A DNA stretch of 45,642 nucleotides from an uncultured Phycisphaerae bacterium. Its GTDB lineage: Bacteria; Planctomycetota; Phycisphaerae; Sedimentisphaerales; Anaerohalosphaeraceae. Shown here in pieces: positions 26,250 through 34,742 of this stretch. The DNA lies in assembly GCA_937949545.1 (NCBI GenBank), contig CALEDR010000011.1, positions 1-45,642 on the forward strand, in the 5' to 3' direction. The notes under the pieces were generated by a model, which was not told the origin of the DNA, searched no databases, and worked only from the letters and a program-made list of their open reading frames with translations. The position numbers and the translations under genes were made by a program. The number at the start of each line of letters is the position of its first letter. Positions within the stretch are counted from its first letter, which is position 1.

Positions 26250-28151
26250 ATGAAAACAATAGACTATCGGAAAGACTGGCAGAAAACCAGCATGCCGGAA
26301 CATATTAAACGGATTTTGGGCAGCTGCTGTTCATTGTATTTTCCGCTCAATCGAAACGAAATTTTGGATATGGCCATGGGAGGCCAAAAAAGCGGAACCT
26401 TTGAAGTCGCTTATGACGTGCCCGACAAAGGCCGTGTGGTGGAGGCCACCGTGGTACGCTGCAAAAACGGCCTTTCCATCAACTATACGGAACCCTACAT
26501 GCGGCGAAGAGACCCAGACTGCATGGTTATTGCGGACAAACGCGAAACAGACAAGGTTCGCTTTGAAGACCGATTCCAAAAACCTTTCGAACCCCTCCGC
26601 GAGGAAACTTTTGCCTGGCTGAGTACACAAGACCTGTCCGTGACTTTTTTCACAATCGGGGCCTTCGAAGTGGAAAGCGGACAGGGGGCTATGCTGATTG
26701 CCCCCAAAAACGCCGGATTCTTCGTCGGCGGTCTGGCAGACCTGCAGGGACTTGTGCCGCCGGATAAAATCCCGGATAACTTTCGAATCAGAAGCGTCAT
26801 TTACCTGGCGCCGCCTTTCCGCCATACTCACTTCAGCGGAAAGCAGGTGGTCGTCCACAACCGGCTGCCGGGTCTTCACGAAATCTTCTCCTTCAATCTC
26901 TATCCGGGTCCCAGCGCCAAGAAAGGCATTTATGGGGTCCTTCTGTCAATCGGGGAAGAAGAAGACTGGCCGACTCTGCACGGCTCCACCGTCCAGGTTG
27001 TCACGCCGTATGACAACGTCACAACCATTATGCACGAAGGGGCCAGCGGCGGCGGAAAAAGCGAGATGCTCGAATACGTCCACCGGCAGAAAGACGGACG
27101 CCTTCTGCTCGGAACCAACATCATCACCGGCGAGCAGCGTCTGCTGGTCCTCAACCAGGGATGCCAGCTTCGTCCGGTTACCGATGATATGGCGATGTGC
27201 ATGCCCAACACCATCAAATCCAACGGATATCTGCTGGCCAAAGACGCCGAACAGGCCTGGTTTGTCCGTCTGAATCATATTCTGCATTACGGCACAGACC
27301 CCCATCTGGAAAGCATTACGATTCACCCTGCAGAACCTCTGATTTTCCTGAGTCTGCAGGGTACAGAAAACGCCACGTGTCTCATTTGGGAGCATACCGA
27401 AGACGCGCCCGGTGTTCGCTGCCCGAATCCCCGGGTCATCCTGCCCAGACGTCTGGTCCCCGGGGTGGTGGACGGTTCAGTGGAAGTGTCCATCCGCAGT
27501 TTCGGCATCCGAACGCCTCCCTGCACCAAAGAGCGTCCGACGTACGGAATTATCGGATACATGCACGTTTTGCCGGCGGCGTTGGCCTGGCTGTGGCGTC
27601 TGGTCGCTCCGCGCGGACATTCCAACCCGAGCATCACGGACACAGTCGGCATGACCAGCGAAGGAGTCGGCTCGTACTGGCCCTTTGCCGCCGGACGAAT
27701 TGTGGACCACGCCAACCTCCTGCTGCGGCAAATTCGTGCCACCCCCAAAGTGCGTTACGTCCTGATGCCGAACCAGCACGTCGGGGCATGGGAAACCAGC
27801 TTTATGCCGCAGTGGATTGGCCGTGAATACCTGGCTCGAAGAGGACTCGCTCGTTTTCAGCCTCATCAGCTGACTCCCTCGCGATGCCCCCTGCTCGGAT
27901 ATGCCTTTACCTCCATGCAGGTGGAAGGAACACCGATTCCAAACATTTTCCTGCAAACCGACAAACAGCCGGAAGTCGGAGAAGATGGATATGACAAGGG
28001 AGCGGAAATCCTTCGCCAGTTCTTTGTGAAGGAACTTCAAAAATTCCGTCATCCGGATTTGGACCCGCTCGGCAAGGACATTATCAACTGCTGTCTGGAC
28101 GGCGGAACGGTTCAGGACTATGAATCGCTGCTGTATGATGTTTTTTCCTGA
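26250..28151 (+). CDS. DUF4914 protein with HprK/PEPCK-like P-loop
   Basis: A 633-residue soluble protein that I assign to the DUF4914 family by overall appearance. The clear motif is GASGGGKSE (264-272), a P-loop of the form found in HPr kinase (GxSGxGKSE) and related PEP carboxykinases, followed 40 residues later by TDDM (Asp312-Asp313), in the place of the kinase-2 metal-binding aspartates of that superfamily. A nucleotide-dependent phosphotransferase or carboxykinase-like activity is therefore inferred; the substrate is unknown. Start: ATG at 26250 with an AAGGAAG ribosome site. Transcription ends at a strong hairpin 36 bases after the stop. No pathway neighbours explain it. Confidence 0.85.
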   Translation: MKTIDYRKDWQKTSMPEHIKRILGSCCSLYFPLNRNEILDMAMGGQKSGTFEVAYDVPDKGRVVEATVVRCKNGLSINYTEPYMRRRDPDCMVIADKRETDKVRFEDRFQKPFEPLREETFAWLSTQDLSVTFFTIGAFEVESGQGAMLIAPKNAGFFVGGLADLQGLVPPDKIPDNFRIRSVIYLAPPFRHTHFSGKQVVVHNRLPGLHEIFSFNLYPGPSAKKGIYGVLLSIGEEEDWPTLHGSTVQVVTPYDNVTTIMHEGASGGGKSEMLEYVHRQKDGRLLLGTNIITGEQRLLVLNQGCQLRPVTDDMAMCMPNTIKSNGYLLAKDAEQAWFVRLNHILHYGTDPHLESITIHPAEPLIFLSLQGTENATCLIWEHTEDAPGVRCPNPRVILPRRLVPGVVDGSVEVSIRSFGIRTPPCTKERPTYGIIGYMHVLPAALAWLWRLVAPRGHSNPSITDTVGMTSEGVGSYWPFAAGRIVDHANLLLRQIRATPKVRYVLMPNQHVGAWETSFMPQWIGREYLARRGLARFQPHQLTPSRCPLLGYAFTSMQVEGTPIPNIFLQTDKQPEVGEDGYDKGAEILRQFFVKELQKFRHPDLDPLGKDIINCCLDGGTVQDYESLLYDVFS

Positions 28152-28183
28152 CAGACAGGATTGCGATTTTCCCGAGCCGCCTA

Positions 28184-28220
28184 AAAACAAAAAAGGTCTG
28201 TACACGACAGACCTTTTTTT
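28184..28220. terminator. Bidirectional terminator (DUF4914 and ncRNA)
   Basis: AGGTCTGT and ACAGACCT close a five-base loop and are flanked by A7 on one side and T7 on the other, so the hairpin can end the plus-strand DUF4914 transcript and the minus-strand ncRNA. Confidence 0.92.
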
Positions 28221-28421
28221 GATGTAGGTACCTCCGCAGATGCCGTGCGGAATCGATTGAAAGCAACCCTGTATAGTAAGGTGGGCGACCGTTGCGGAAG
28301 TCCGGAACGTCCTGTCAAGCAGGCATGTCCGATCCTTGCCGACCTGGTCTCCCCGATAGGGTGCATCGGTTCTTTCAAATTAGCGTTTCCGTCACGCACA
28401 CCGCAGGGGCCAACCTGCATC
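28221..28421 (-). ncRNA. ssrS: Structured ncRNA, candidate 6S RNA
   Basis: About 201 bases without a coding gene. The 5' end (GATGCAGGT) pairs with the 3' end (ACCTACATC) in a nine-position helix with one mismatch; further in, TGC-GTG pairs with CAC-GCA around a G-G mismatch; the centre folds as an irregular rod capped by CCTG-CTTGA-CAGG. A promoter fits exactly upstream and a terminator exactly downstream. The size, rod shape, 5' GGCCCCTGCGGTGTGCGTG and 3' CGGCATCTGCGGAGGT resemble 6S RNA, the regulator that binds the housekeeping RNA polymerase. SRP RNA and RNase P RNA were considered and their conserved cores are absent. That it is an RNA gene is more certain than the 6S name. Confidence 0.65.
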
Positions 28422-28425
28422 TTCA

Positions 28426-28454
28426 ACTATAGCAAAGTATCGGAGAAAAAGCAA
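28426..28454 (-). promoter_or_regulatory. Promoter of the candidate 6S RNA
   Basis: On the minus strand TTGCTT (28449-28454), 17 bases, TATAGT (28426-28431). The predicted start at about 28420 coincides with the first bases of the closing helix of the RNA. Confidence 0.75.
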
Positions 28455-28615
28455 GGTTTCGATTACTCAAAAAGAAAAAATGAACACAACTTCTTTCCAA
28501 CGGAAGAGTTATTTTTGAAGTGTACAAAACTCCGGAACTCCCCCGGCACAAATTTCTGCCCAATTCCGTCCTTTCCCCAGTCCGACAATAAATCCTCCCC
28601 GCCCATTTTCTCCAA

Positions 28616-28688
28616 TACCCCCAAGGGGACTCGAACCCCTGTTACCGGGATGAGAACCCGGCGTCCTAGGCCGCTAGACGATGGGGGC
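28616..28688 (-). tRNA. tRNA-Glu (anticodon CTC)
   Basis: Cloverleaf of 73 bases: acceptor GCCCCCA/TGGGGGT (first pair G-T), anticodon stem CCGGG/CCCGG with loop TTCTCAT, T arm with GGTTCGAGTCC. CCA is not encoded. It lies seven bases after tRNA-Met on the same strand, so the two are probably co-transcribed. Confidence 0.95.
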
Positions 28689-28695
28689 AAAAAAA

Positions 28696-28768
28696 TGGCG
28701 GCGAGTGGATTTGAACCACTGACCCAGGGCTTATGAATCCCTTGCTCTGCCAGCTGAGCTACGCCGCC
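28696..28768 (-). tRNA. tRNA-Met, elongator (anticodon CAT)
   Basis: Acceptor GGCGGCG/CGCCGCC, D stem GCTC/GAGC, anticodon loop TTCATAA, T stem AGTGG/CCACT, discriminator A, no encoded CCA. The paired first base pair and lack of three G-C pairs under the loop exclude the initiator. The anticodon stem AGGGA/GCCCT has an A-G mismatch at its last pair (31-39). A tRNA-Ile2 reading is less likely because a better Ile2 candidate lies at 36694. Confidence 0.9.
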
Positions 28769-28783
28769 ATCAGACAGACCTGT

Positions 28784-28811
28784 AGTATAATCCCCTCAAG
28801 CAATTTGGCAA
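28784..28811 (-). promoter_or_regulatory. Promoter of the tRNA-Met/tRNA-Glu pair
   Basis: Minus strand TTGCCA (28806-28811), 16 bases, TATACT (28784-28789), ending 15 bases before the tRNA-Met 5' end. Confidence 0.65.
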
Positions 28812-28813
28812 GC

Positions 28814-28838
28814 AAAAAACTCCCCGTCTTCCGGGAAG
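28814..28838 (-). terminator. Terminator of the sigma-like membrane protein gene
   Basis: Minus strand CTTCCC and GGGGAG pair (one T-G) around a seven-base loop, followed directly by TTTTTT, six bases after the coding region's stop. Confidence 0.85.
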
Positions 28839-28843
28839 ACATT

Positions 28844-30370
28844 TCAAAAACTCGTTGGACCCTCTGACAGGTCATTCTGGATTTCTTCGGTCTGGTTATC
28901 ATTGGGGTCTTCATTGCCGGTCTGATTGTCTTGATTCAAAATGTCTTGCTCCCTCTCAGACGGAATCCCTTCAGATTGCTCTTTAGAAAAATCGTTTGGT
29001 TCAGGTGTCTCCGGTTCCTTTACAGCAACCACATCCTCTTCTTCGAGAATTGACACCTCTTGTTCTTCTTTTTTCTGAGCATTCGGCATCACTGCCGGTT
29101 CCGGATGTTGTTCCAGAGAAGCCGCTTCTGATTCCCCAGGCCCCCGATTGGGCTCTAACAAGACATATTCTATTTCCGTCTCCTGAGCCGGAACAATTCC
29201 CCGCAGGCGCTGTTCGATTTGCTCGATGGCCAGGAGAAACGGATCCTCGTCTGTTGAAGAGGTAAACCATCTTCTGGAGGCCCTTTCCAGGGGGCCGATA
29301 ACGGAAGCATCTCCAAAACGCCCTAAAAAAACCGCTGCCGCCACCTGGGCCGGATACGGTCCGGACTGGAGAATCCGTAAAAGTTCGGGTACATCGCCCG
29401 CAGATCCCGCTGCAAAAACCTGATTTAACGTTTCCTTGAGCTCTTCAGCCGATTCCTTTTTCTCTCGAGGTTCCAAACGTCGAGAAGAAGCCGGAGCCGG
29501 ATGATTGGAAACGGCGGTCTTCTGAGCAGAGGGCGTAAGTTTCAAAAAAGAAAAGACAAGCACTGCTATTCCCAAACAAAGAACCGCTCCGACCGGCCAT
29601 AATAAATGTTTTCGCAGCAAAATCCGCTCGGCTCGAATACTCGAGCTTTTCAGCTCGGCCTGACGCAAAAGCGTCTCTTCCAGCACACGTCGTTTCTCCG
29701 AAGGCAATTGGAGAAACGGCGGAATCGAGCGAAGAATTTTTTCCAGATTCCTTTCAAAGAGGTCCAATCGAAACTCGGAAGGCATTTCTGCAGGGTCCGT
29801 TTGCACTTTTTTGAGCCAAGAGGATAAAAATCTCCGAAAATAATAACGGGCCTGAGCCAAATCCTCCTCATTCCCTTCCGGCAAAAAATCAGAGAAGCCA
29901 GAAGACACCTCTTCCGGCTCAATCCGGTAGTACCGGGAAAGTAAAACCCGCTGGTACGGCTCATCCAGTTCCGAAAGAACCGCCTGAATCAGATGAACAG
30001 CCAGCGGATTTTCCAGATATTCTTCCGGGAAATCCCTTGTCCCTAGCCGAGCCAGTGAATGCAAAACCTCTGCTGCTTTTGGAACATTCCTGAGATTGTC
30101 CTGCGAAAACGCCGGCAGTGTCAGCACGGCCGTCTGCTCAAGAAGCCAGGAATACATCGAGCCCGCAGATATCTGATATTCTTCAATCTTCGAATAAGCT
30201 GTCTGAAGCAGATGAGCCGTTTTTTCCAGCGCCTCTTCTTGCGGCAAACTCGAATGACGAACAATCCAGGTGTACAGACAGTCTGCGTATGTATAAAACC
30301 ATCGGCGCAGCATACGTATATCCCCGCTCCGCAGCTGTCTGTATTCCGTTTTGGACCAATTCTTCCTCAA
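28844..30370 (-). CDS. ECF-sigma-like protein with membrane anchor and acidic tail
   Basis: A 508-residue protein. Residues about 12-80 follow the pattern of ECF sigma region 2 (LRSGDIRMLRRWFYTYAD, then an AEDL-like EALEKTAHLLQTAYSKI), and 125-188 that of region 4 (LSELDEPYQRVLLSRYY). Both look degenerate: the region-4 recognition helix is replaced by an acidic loop. A transmembrane segment follows (about 255-277), then one HEAT-like unit (about 325-370) and a Glu/Asn/Pro-rich tail (about 400-508). Planctomycetes are known for ECF sigmas with C-terminal extensions; whether this one still binds polymerase or DNA is open. The start is a TTG; the first internal ATG would remove part of region 2. 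The ribosome site is unclear, as AGGAG lies 15 bases away. Confidence 0.85.
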   Translation of the reverse strand: MRKNWSKTEYRQLRSGDIRMLRRWFYTYADCLYTWIVRHSSLPQEEALEKTAHLLQTAYSKIEEYQISAGSMYSWLLEQTAVLTLPAFSQDNLRNVPKAAEVLHSLARLGTRDFPEEYLENPLAVHLIQAVLSELDEPYQRVLLSRYYRIEPEEVSSGFSDFLPEGNEEDLAQARYYFRRFLSSWLKKVQTDPAEMPSEFRLDLFERNLEKILRSIPPFLQLPSEKRRVLEETLLRQAELKSSSIRAERILLRKHLLWPVGAVLCLGIAVLVFSFLKLTPSAQKTAVSNHPAPASSRRLEPREKKESAEELKETLNQVFAAGSAGDVPELLRILQSGPYPAQVAAAVFLGRFGDASVIGPLERASRRWFTSSTDEDPFLLAIEQIEQRLRGIVPAQETEIEYVLLEPNRGPGESEAASLEQHPEPAVMPNAQKKEEQEVSILEEEDVVAVKEPETPEPNDFSKEQSEGIPSEREQDILNQDNQTGNEDPNDNQTEEIQNDLSEGPTSF

Positions 30371-30443
30371 CCTGTCTTTCCCTTTCTCCTGTTAAATCGT
30401 CCAGATTAAGGAGAAAACGTAAATCTTTTATCCAGTTTCAGTG

Positions 30444-30480
30444 TAAAAAAATGACATCCGTTCAAGTAAGGATGTCATTT
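30444..30480 (-). terminator. Terminator of the small exported coiled-coil gene
   Basis: AAATGACATCC and GGATGTCATTT form an 11-bp perfect stem with a 10-base loop, followed on the minus strand by a T-run. Confidence 0.88.
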
Positions 30481-30493
30481 CACGAAATGATTG

Positions 30494-31021
30494 TCAATTC
30501 TTAGTCGGCTGTTCCTTTGAACGGTCCTCTTTTGATTCTGTTGACTGCGTTTGAGCAGAGGAGTCCGCATTTGTCTGCTGACGACGCTCCCGCAGCCGCT
30601 GTTCGATGCGTCTCTGCATTTCCGCCCGTCTTTGCTGCATCAGTTCAAGGTTTTGTTTGTACTCGGCATTGTGTTTATCAATCAGTTTCTGGACGGCCTC
30701 AGCCGTTTTCACAGCATTTTCTTCCTGTGCCAATTTCAAAACAGCCGTCAGCTCCCCAATCAGTTCCTGATGACGGGCCTCAAACGCTGCCAGAGGAGCG
30801 GCATCCGTTTGGACTCTCTCCCGAATAACCGGACGAGGAATGGGGGCATTCGGATCACTCATACTCACGCGAGGTCTGGGCTGAATCGGCTCCCGCAAAC
30901 GAATCGGACGGGCAGGCCGCTGCCCTTCCGCAGATGACGGTGTCTCTGTTTCCGCCGCCAAAGTCCAAATCCCCAATCCAAAAAGCAGTACCGATATTCC
31001 CCAAAACCATCTCTTTCTCAT
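30494..31021 (-). CDS. Hypothetical exported coiled-coil protein
   Basis: A 175-residue protein, not recognised. A signal peptide is visible (MRKRWFWGISVLLFGLGIWTLAA, cleavage after about residue 23). It is followed by a Pro/Arg-rich stretch (30-70), a long charged helix likely to be a coiled coil (about 78-150, rich in Glu, Gln and Arg), and a Ser/Thr/Gln tail. It may act in the periplasm. The ATG has a GAGGAG ribosome site eight bases upstream. It is flanked by its own terminator; the thioesterase gene lies 59 bases upstream on the same strand, so it could be the third gene of the clpC transcript. Confidence 0.85.
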   Translation of the reverse strand: MRKRWFWGISVLLFGLGIWTLAAETETPSSAEGQRPARPIRLREPIQPRPRVSMSDPNAPIPRPVIRERVQTDAAPLAAFEARHQELIGELTAVLKLAQEENAVKTAEAVQKLIDKHNAEYKQNLELMQQRRAEMQRRIEQRLRERRQQTNADSSAQTQSTESKEDRSKEQPTKN

Positions 31022-31080
31022 TTGTCAGTCTCCTCAAAGAAACAGTCAATCTTATCCTCTTCCTGAACGAATCGAAGTCG

Positions 31081-31473
31081 TCAGTTATTTCGAAGCTTCC
31101 GATAGACCAAGCCTTCAAAGACTGCGGCGGTTTGACCCTCCTCATCCGTTATGGTAATCAAATAACTGCCGATTCGGCCTTCCCGATTCCGCTCTTCGGC
31201 CAGCGCATAAAGGACACCTCCGCTGACGGCCTTCAGATAGGAAATGTTGATATTGACGGCCACCGCGACATGGTCATAGGAGTTGGCTGCGGCAGCAAAC
31301 ACCGCATCCGCCAGCGTAAAAATTGCCGCGCCATGAACAATCCCGACGGCATTCATATGCTCCGGGCGAATTACCAGCCGAGCTCGGGCCGTTCCTTCTC
31401 CGGCTTCCAGCAGTTCAATTCCGCATAGGCGGGCAAATGCATCCTTCTGAAAAACCTCCCTGCCTTTTTCCAT
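31081..31473 (-). CDS. PaaI-family acyl-CoA thioesterase (hotdog fold)
   Basis: A 130-residue hotdog-fold enzyme that hydrolyses acyl-CoA thioesters. The family signature is HMNAVGIVHGAAIFTLADA, giving Asn41, His48-Gly49 and Asp56 as the likely active-site group. The length matches PaaI-type enzymes, which act as tetramers. It starts 33 bases after the clpC stop, so the two are probably co-transcribed, an unexplained pairing. The native substrate cannot be told; an aromatic or medium-chain acyl-CoA is typical of the family. Confidence 0.9.
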   Translation of the reverse strand: MEKGREVFQKDAFARLCGIELLEAGEGTARARLVIRPEHMNAVGIVHGAAIFTLADAVFAAAANSYDHVAVAVNINISYLKAVSGGVLYALAEERNREGRIGSYLITITDEEGQTAAVFEGLVYRKLRNN

Positions 31474-31506
31474 ATGCCCGCCTTTCCAAAGCCCCAGGAT
31501 ATCCCC

Positions 31507-34056
31507 TTACTGACCGGCTGCCGGGCCCGGTGTTTCCGAATGCACAACCGCGGTTTCTTCCGCCGGCTTCTCTTCGCCGTCGATGCCTTCGAACCGCAGA
31601 TGCTCCTCATCCTGCACGCTGATGCGGATAACCTTTTTGCCTTTGAATTTCCCGCGCAGCAGGTCTTCCGAAATCGGGTCCTCAATGTATCGCTCGATCG
31701 CCCGTCGCAGCGGACGAGCCCCGAACTCCGGATTGTATCCCTTGTTAATCAGGAACTCTTTGGCGGCCTCATCCAGCTCCAGACGCAGACCGTGCTCAAT
31801 GAGCCGCTTAAAGACCTTGCGGAGTTCATAATCAACAATTGTCTGCAGATTTTCGCGCGTCAGCGGCCTAAAGACAATCACCGCATCCAGACGGTTCAGA
31901 AATTCCGGACGGAAGTGCCGCTCGATTTCCTTATCCAGCAGCTCCTTCATCTTTTCGTAGTTGGCCTGTTCCGTCCGCTTGCCGAAGCCGAATCCGGACT
32001 GGTTCTTAATCAGCTCGGCGCCGATATTGCTGGTCATAATCAAAATCACATTCTTGAAATCGACATGGCGCCCGAAGGAGTCCGTCAGACGGCCTTCCTC
32101 CATAATCTGCAGGAGCATGTTGTACACATCGGAGTGGGCCTTCTCGATTTCATCCAGCAGCAGCACCGCATACGGCCGACGGCGGATTCGCTCGGTCAGC
32201 TGGCCGCCCTCCTCGTAGCCGACGTACCCGGGCGGAGCCCCCACCAGCCGGCTGACGTTGTGCTTTTCCATATACTCGCTCATATCAATCTGGATGAGCG
32301 CATCGGCATCGCCGAACATAAACTCGGCCAACGCGCGGGCCAGAAGCGTCTTGCCCACACCGCTGGGACCGATGAAGATAAAGCTGCCCATCGGGCGGTT
32401 CGGATCTTTCAGACCGCTGCGGCTTCGCCGCACCGCCTTGGCCACCGCACTGATGGCCTCATCCTGAGACACCACCGTCTTGTGCAGCTCAGCTTCCAGT
32501 TCCAGCAGCTTTTCGGCTTCTTCTTTCTCCAGACGCGTCAGCGGCACTCCGGTCATCTTGCTGACCACTTCGGCCACAACATCCACATCCACAACACCGA
32601 CCTTGTCGTTGTTCTGTTCCTGCCACTGCCGCTGCACTTCGGCCTTCTCGTCAAGAATCCGCTGGATATCATCGCGCAAAGCCGCCGCCCGCTCGTAATC
32701 CGCGTTTCGAACGGCTTCATCCTTCTCGGCCTGGAGTTTCTCAATCTTGGCCTCGAATTCCGCCAAATCCGGCGGCGGCGTCATATTCTTCAGACGTACC
32801 CTCGCCCCCGCCTCATCAATCACGTCAATCGCCTTATCCGGCAGGCAGCGGCCGGAAATATACCGGCTGGACAGCTCAACCGCCTGATAGAGGGCCTCGT
32901 CTGTAAATCGAACGCGGTGATGCTGCTCGTACCGATCCCGCAGCCCGCGAAGAATCTGCACGGTTTCCTCCTTGCTCGGAGGTTCCACAATAATCGTCTG
33001 GAAGCGCCGCTCCAGCGCCGCATCCTTTTCCACGTATTTGCGGTATTCATCAAACGTTGTTGCACCAATGCACTGCACCTCGCCGCGTGCCAGAGCGGGT
33101 TTCAAAACGTTGGAAGCGTCAATGGCCCCTTCCGCTCCGCCGGCCCCCACCAGCGTATGAAGCTCATCAATGAACAGAATGACGTTGCCGGCACGGCGCA
33201 CTTCATTAATCACAGCCTTGATGCGCTCCTCAAACTGGCCGCGGTATTTCGTGCCCGCCACCATCATCGCCAGGTCCAGAACAACCAGACGCTTATCCCG
33301 CAGAATCTCCGGCACTTCGTGCGAAACAATCCGCTGTGCCAGCCCTTCCACAATCGCCGTCTTTCCGACGCCGGCCTCGCCCAGCAGAACCGGATTGTTT
33401 TTCGTACGCCGGCAGAGAATCTGCACCAGGCGTTCAATTTCCGTCTGCCGACCAATCACAGGATCCAGTTCATCTTTGGCTGCCAGCTCCGTCAAATCCC
33501 GTCCGAAGCTGTCCAGCGCCGGTGTTTTGCTTTTGGCCTTGACCGACTGAGCAGACGAAGGCGGTATCGATGGATTCATTTTCATCCCCATGGCCGGATA
33601 GCTGCTGTTATCCTCTACTCCGGCTCCCAGCAGATTCAGCACTTCCTGTCGAACATCTTCCAGTTTCAAACCCAGATTCATCAGAACCTGAGCCGCTATC
33701 CCCTCCGTCTCGCGAAGAAGACCCAGGAGGATATGCTCGGTTCCCACATAATTGTGGTTCAGTGCGCGGGCTTCTTCGATTGCATACTCGATGACCTTTT
33801 TGGCTCTCGGAGTCTGCGGCAGCTTGCCCATCGTCACCATATCAGGACCGCTTTTGACCAGCTTCTCGATCCCCAGTCGAAGCTTCTTGAGGTCCACATC
33901 CATGTTCTTCAAAACATTGGCGGCAACCCCGCTGCCTTCCTTGACCAACCCCAACAGAATATGTTCCGTCCCGATATATTCATGATTAAAACGCTGAGCT
34001 TCCTGGTTGGCCAAGGCCATCACCTTTCTGGCTCTGTCCGTAAAACGCTCAAACAT
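31507..34056 (-). CDS. clpC: ATP-dependent Clp protease ATPase subunit ClpC
   Basis: AAA+ unfoldase that feeds proteins to ClpP. The 849 residues show a double Clp N domain (1-145), first AAA+ domain with Walker A GEAGVGKT (226-233), a UVR motif region (about 420-455) that marks ClpC rather than ClpB, and second AAA+ domain with GPSGVGKT. The C-terminal region keeps the arginine finger and the D2-small domain. No ctsR or mcsAB is next to it, so the Firmicute adaptor system is not visible. The ATG has an AGAGGG ribosome site and a promoter 49 bases upstream. The C-terminal tail is Pro/Glu-rich. Confidence 0.96.
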   Translation of the reverse strand: MFERFTDRARKVMALANQEAQRFNHEYIGTEHILLGLVKEGSGVAANVLKNMDVDLKKLRLGIEKLVKSGPDMVTMGKLPQTPRAKKVIEYAIEEARALNHNYVGTEHILLGLLRETEGIAAQVLMNLGLKLEDVRQEVLNLLGAGVEDNSSYPAMGMKMNPSIPPSSAQSVKAKSKTPALDSFGRDLTELAAKDELDPVIGRQTEIERLVQILCRRTKNNPVLLGEAGVGKTAIVEGLAQRIVSHEVPEILRDKRLVVLDLAMMVAGTKYRGQFEERIKAVINEVRRAGNVILFIDELHTLVGAGGAEGAIDASNVLKPALARGEVQCIGATTFDEYRKYVEKDAALERRFQTIIVEPPSKEETVQILRGLRDRYEQHHRVRFTDEALYQAVELSSRYISGRCLPDKAIDVIDEAGARVRLKNMTPPPDLAEFEAKIEKLQAEKDEAVRNADYERAAALRDDIQRILDEKAEVQRQWQEQNNDKVGVVDVDVVAEVVSKMTGVPLTRLEKEEAEKLLELEAELHKTVVSQDEAISAVAKAVRRSRSGLKDPNRPMGSFIFIGPSGVGKTLLARALAEFMFGDADALIQIDMSEYMEKHNVSRLVGAPPGYVGYEEGGQLTERIRRRPYAVLLLDEIEKAHSDVYNMLLQIMEEGRLTDSFGRHVDFKNVILIMTSNIGAELIKNQSGFGFGKRTEQANYEKMKELLDKEIERHFRPEFLNRLDAVIVFRPLTRENLQTIVDYELRKVFKRLIEHGLRLELDEAAKEFLINKGYNPEFGARPLRRAIERYIEDPISEDLLRGKFKGKKVIRISVQDEEHLRFEGIDGEEKPAEETAVVHSETPGPAAGQ

Positions 34057-34104
34057 ATTTATCCCTCTTGTCTATCGTGTATGTCCGGTTATTGAATAAG
34101 TTCT

Positions 34105-34132
34105 ATTATGCACATTTTTCAACGAAAGTCAA
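34105..34132 (-). promoter_or_regulatory. Promoter of clpC
   Basis: Minus strand TTGACT (34127-34132), 16 bases, CATAAT (34105-34110), giving a leader of about 40 bases. No CIRCE or CtsR-like operator was recognised nearby. The rest of the 34133-34347 gap is AT-rich without a supported gene. Confidence 0.65.
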
Positions 34133-34347
34133 AATGGCTTCTACGCCATTCGGCAGCAACCCCCTTTCTTAGTATATATAATCTCCATTTTGCGGCTTGT
34201 TCAATCAACAAAAAAGACTGTCTCAAACTTAAATTATACACCTTTTCTATCGACAAAAAACTTTGCCTACTTTCGTGAAAAGAGAAAAAGGGTGGAAAAG
34301 CAAAAGAAATCGAAAACTAGGGAAAAAAGAGAATTGTCAGACAAAAA

Positions 34348-34608
34348 CTAATCTTGTTTTTCTTCGAGCAGCTTCTTGAGGTAGGCATTTTCCCGACGTG
34401 TTGCCTCCAGATCAAAAATCAGGTACTTGACACTGATGCGGAGGTAATCAAGAGAATCCTGGAGAGCACAAAGACTGTTTTTCAGCTTCTTCTGATTATC
34501 TTTATGCTGATTGGCGATTTCGAGGAGTTTTTGGTGAGTGGAATCCGGCAAAGCACCCAGCTCACGAACCAATTCCTCGAGTTTTTCTTCAAAAAACTCT
34601 TGGTCCAT
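34348..34608 (-). CDS. Small coiled-coil protein, unknown function
   Basis: An 86-residue acidic, helical protein (MDQEFFEEKLEELVRELG...), likely one long or two antiparallel coiled coils, without signal peptide. It is not recognised. A longer frame begins at 34668, but the promoter predicted just upstream would start transcription near 34664, so that ATG cannot be used; 34638 (96 residues) remains an alternative. GGGG lies five bases and GGAG eleven bases before the chosen ATG. It is a single gene between ygiQ and clpC. Confidence 0.65.
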   Translation of the reverse strand: MDQEFFEEKLEELVRELGALPDSTHQKLLEIANQHKDNQKKLKNSLCALQDSLDYLRISVKYLIFDLEATRRENAYLKKLLEEKQD

Positions 34609-34670
34609 CACGTCCCCATCTCCGAAGCCGTTCTGCATGTTCACCAATTTAACACAACATGCTGACATTC

Positions 34671-34699
34671 ATAATACCCTTTTTTACAGGACGAATCAA
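34671..34699 (-). promoter_or_regulatory. Promoter of the small coiled-coil gene
   Basis: Minus strand TTGATT (34694-34699), 17 bases, TATTAT (34671-34676). Confidence 0.65.
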
Positions 34700-34742
34700 G
34701 ACACCTGTCGGAAAAACCCTCCAGAACACAAACTTTTTCGAA

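Noticed and set aside
28221-28421. SRP RNA or RNase P RNA as identity of the structured RNA
   Set aside because: The GGAA-tetraloop SRP domain IV core is not formed at a helix tip, and none of the conserved RNase P core blocks is present; the length also fits 6S better.
28463-28736. Open frames across tRNA-Glu and tRNA-Met
   Set aside because: Both are readings through tRNA genes and adjacent spacer; no ribosome site or domain.
31474-34095. 873-codon open frame on the plus strand opposite clpC
   Set aside because: It is the exact antisense of a clear ClpC with all motifs; the translation is rich in His, Arg, Gln and Leu and has no recognisable domain. A codon-bias shadow.
34609-34668. Extended N-terminus of the small coiled-coil protein
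   Set aside because: The predicted promoter (34671-34699) would start transcription downstream of the ATG at 34668.
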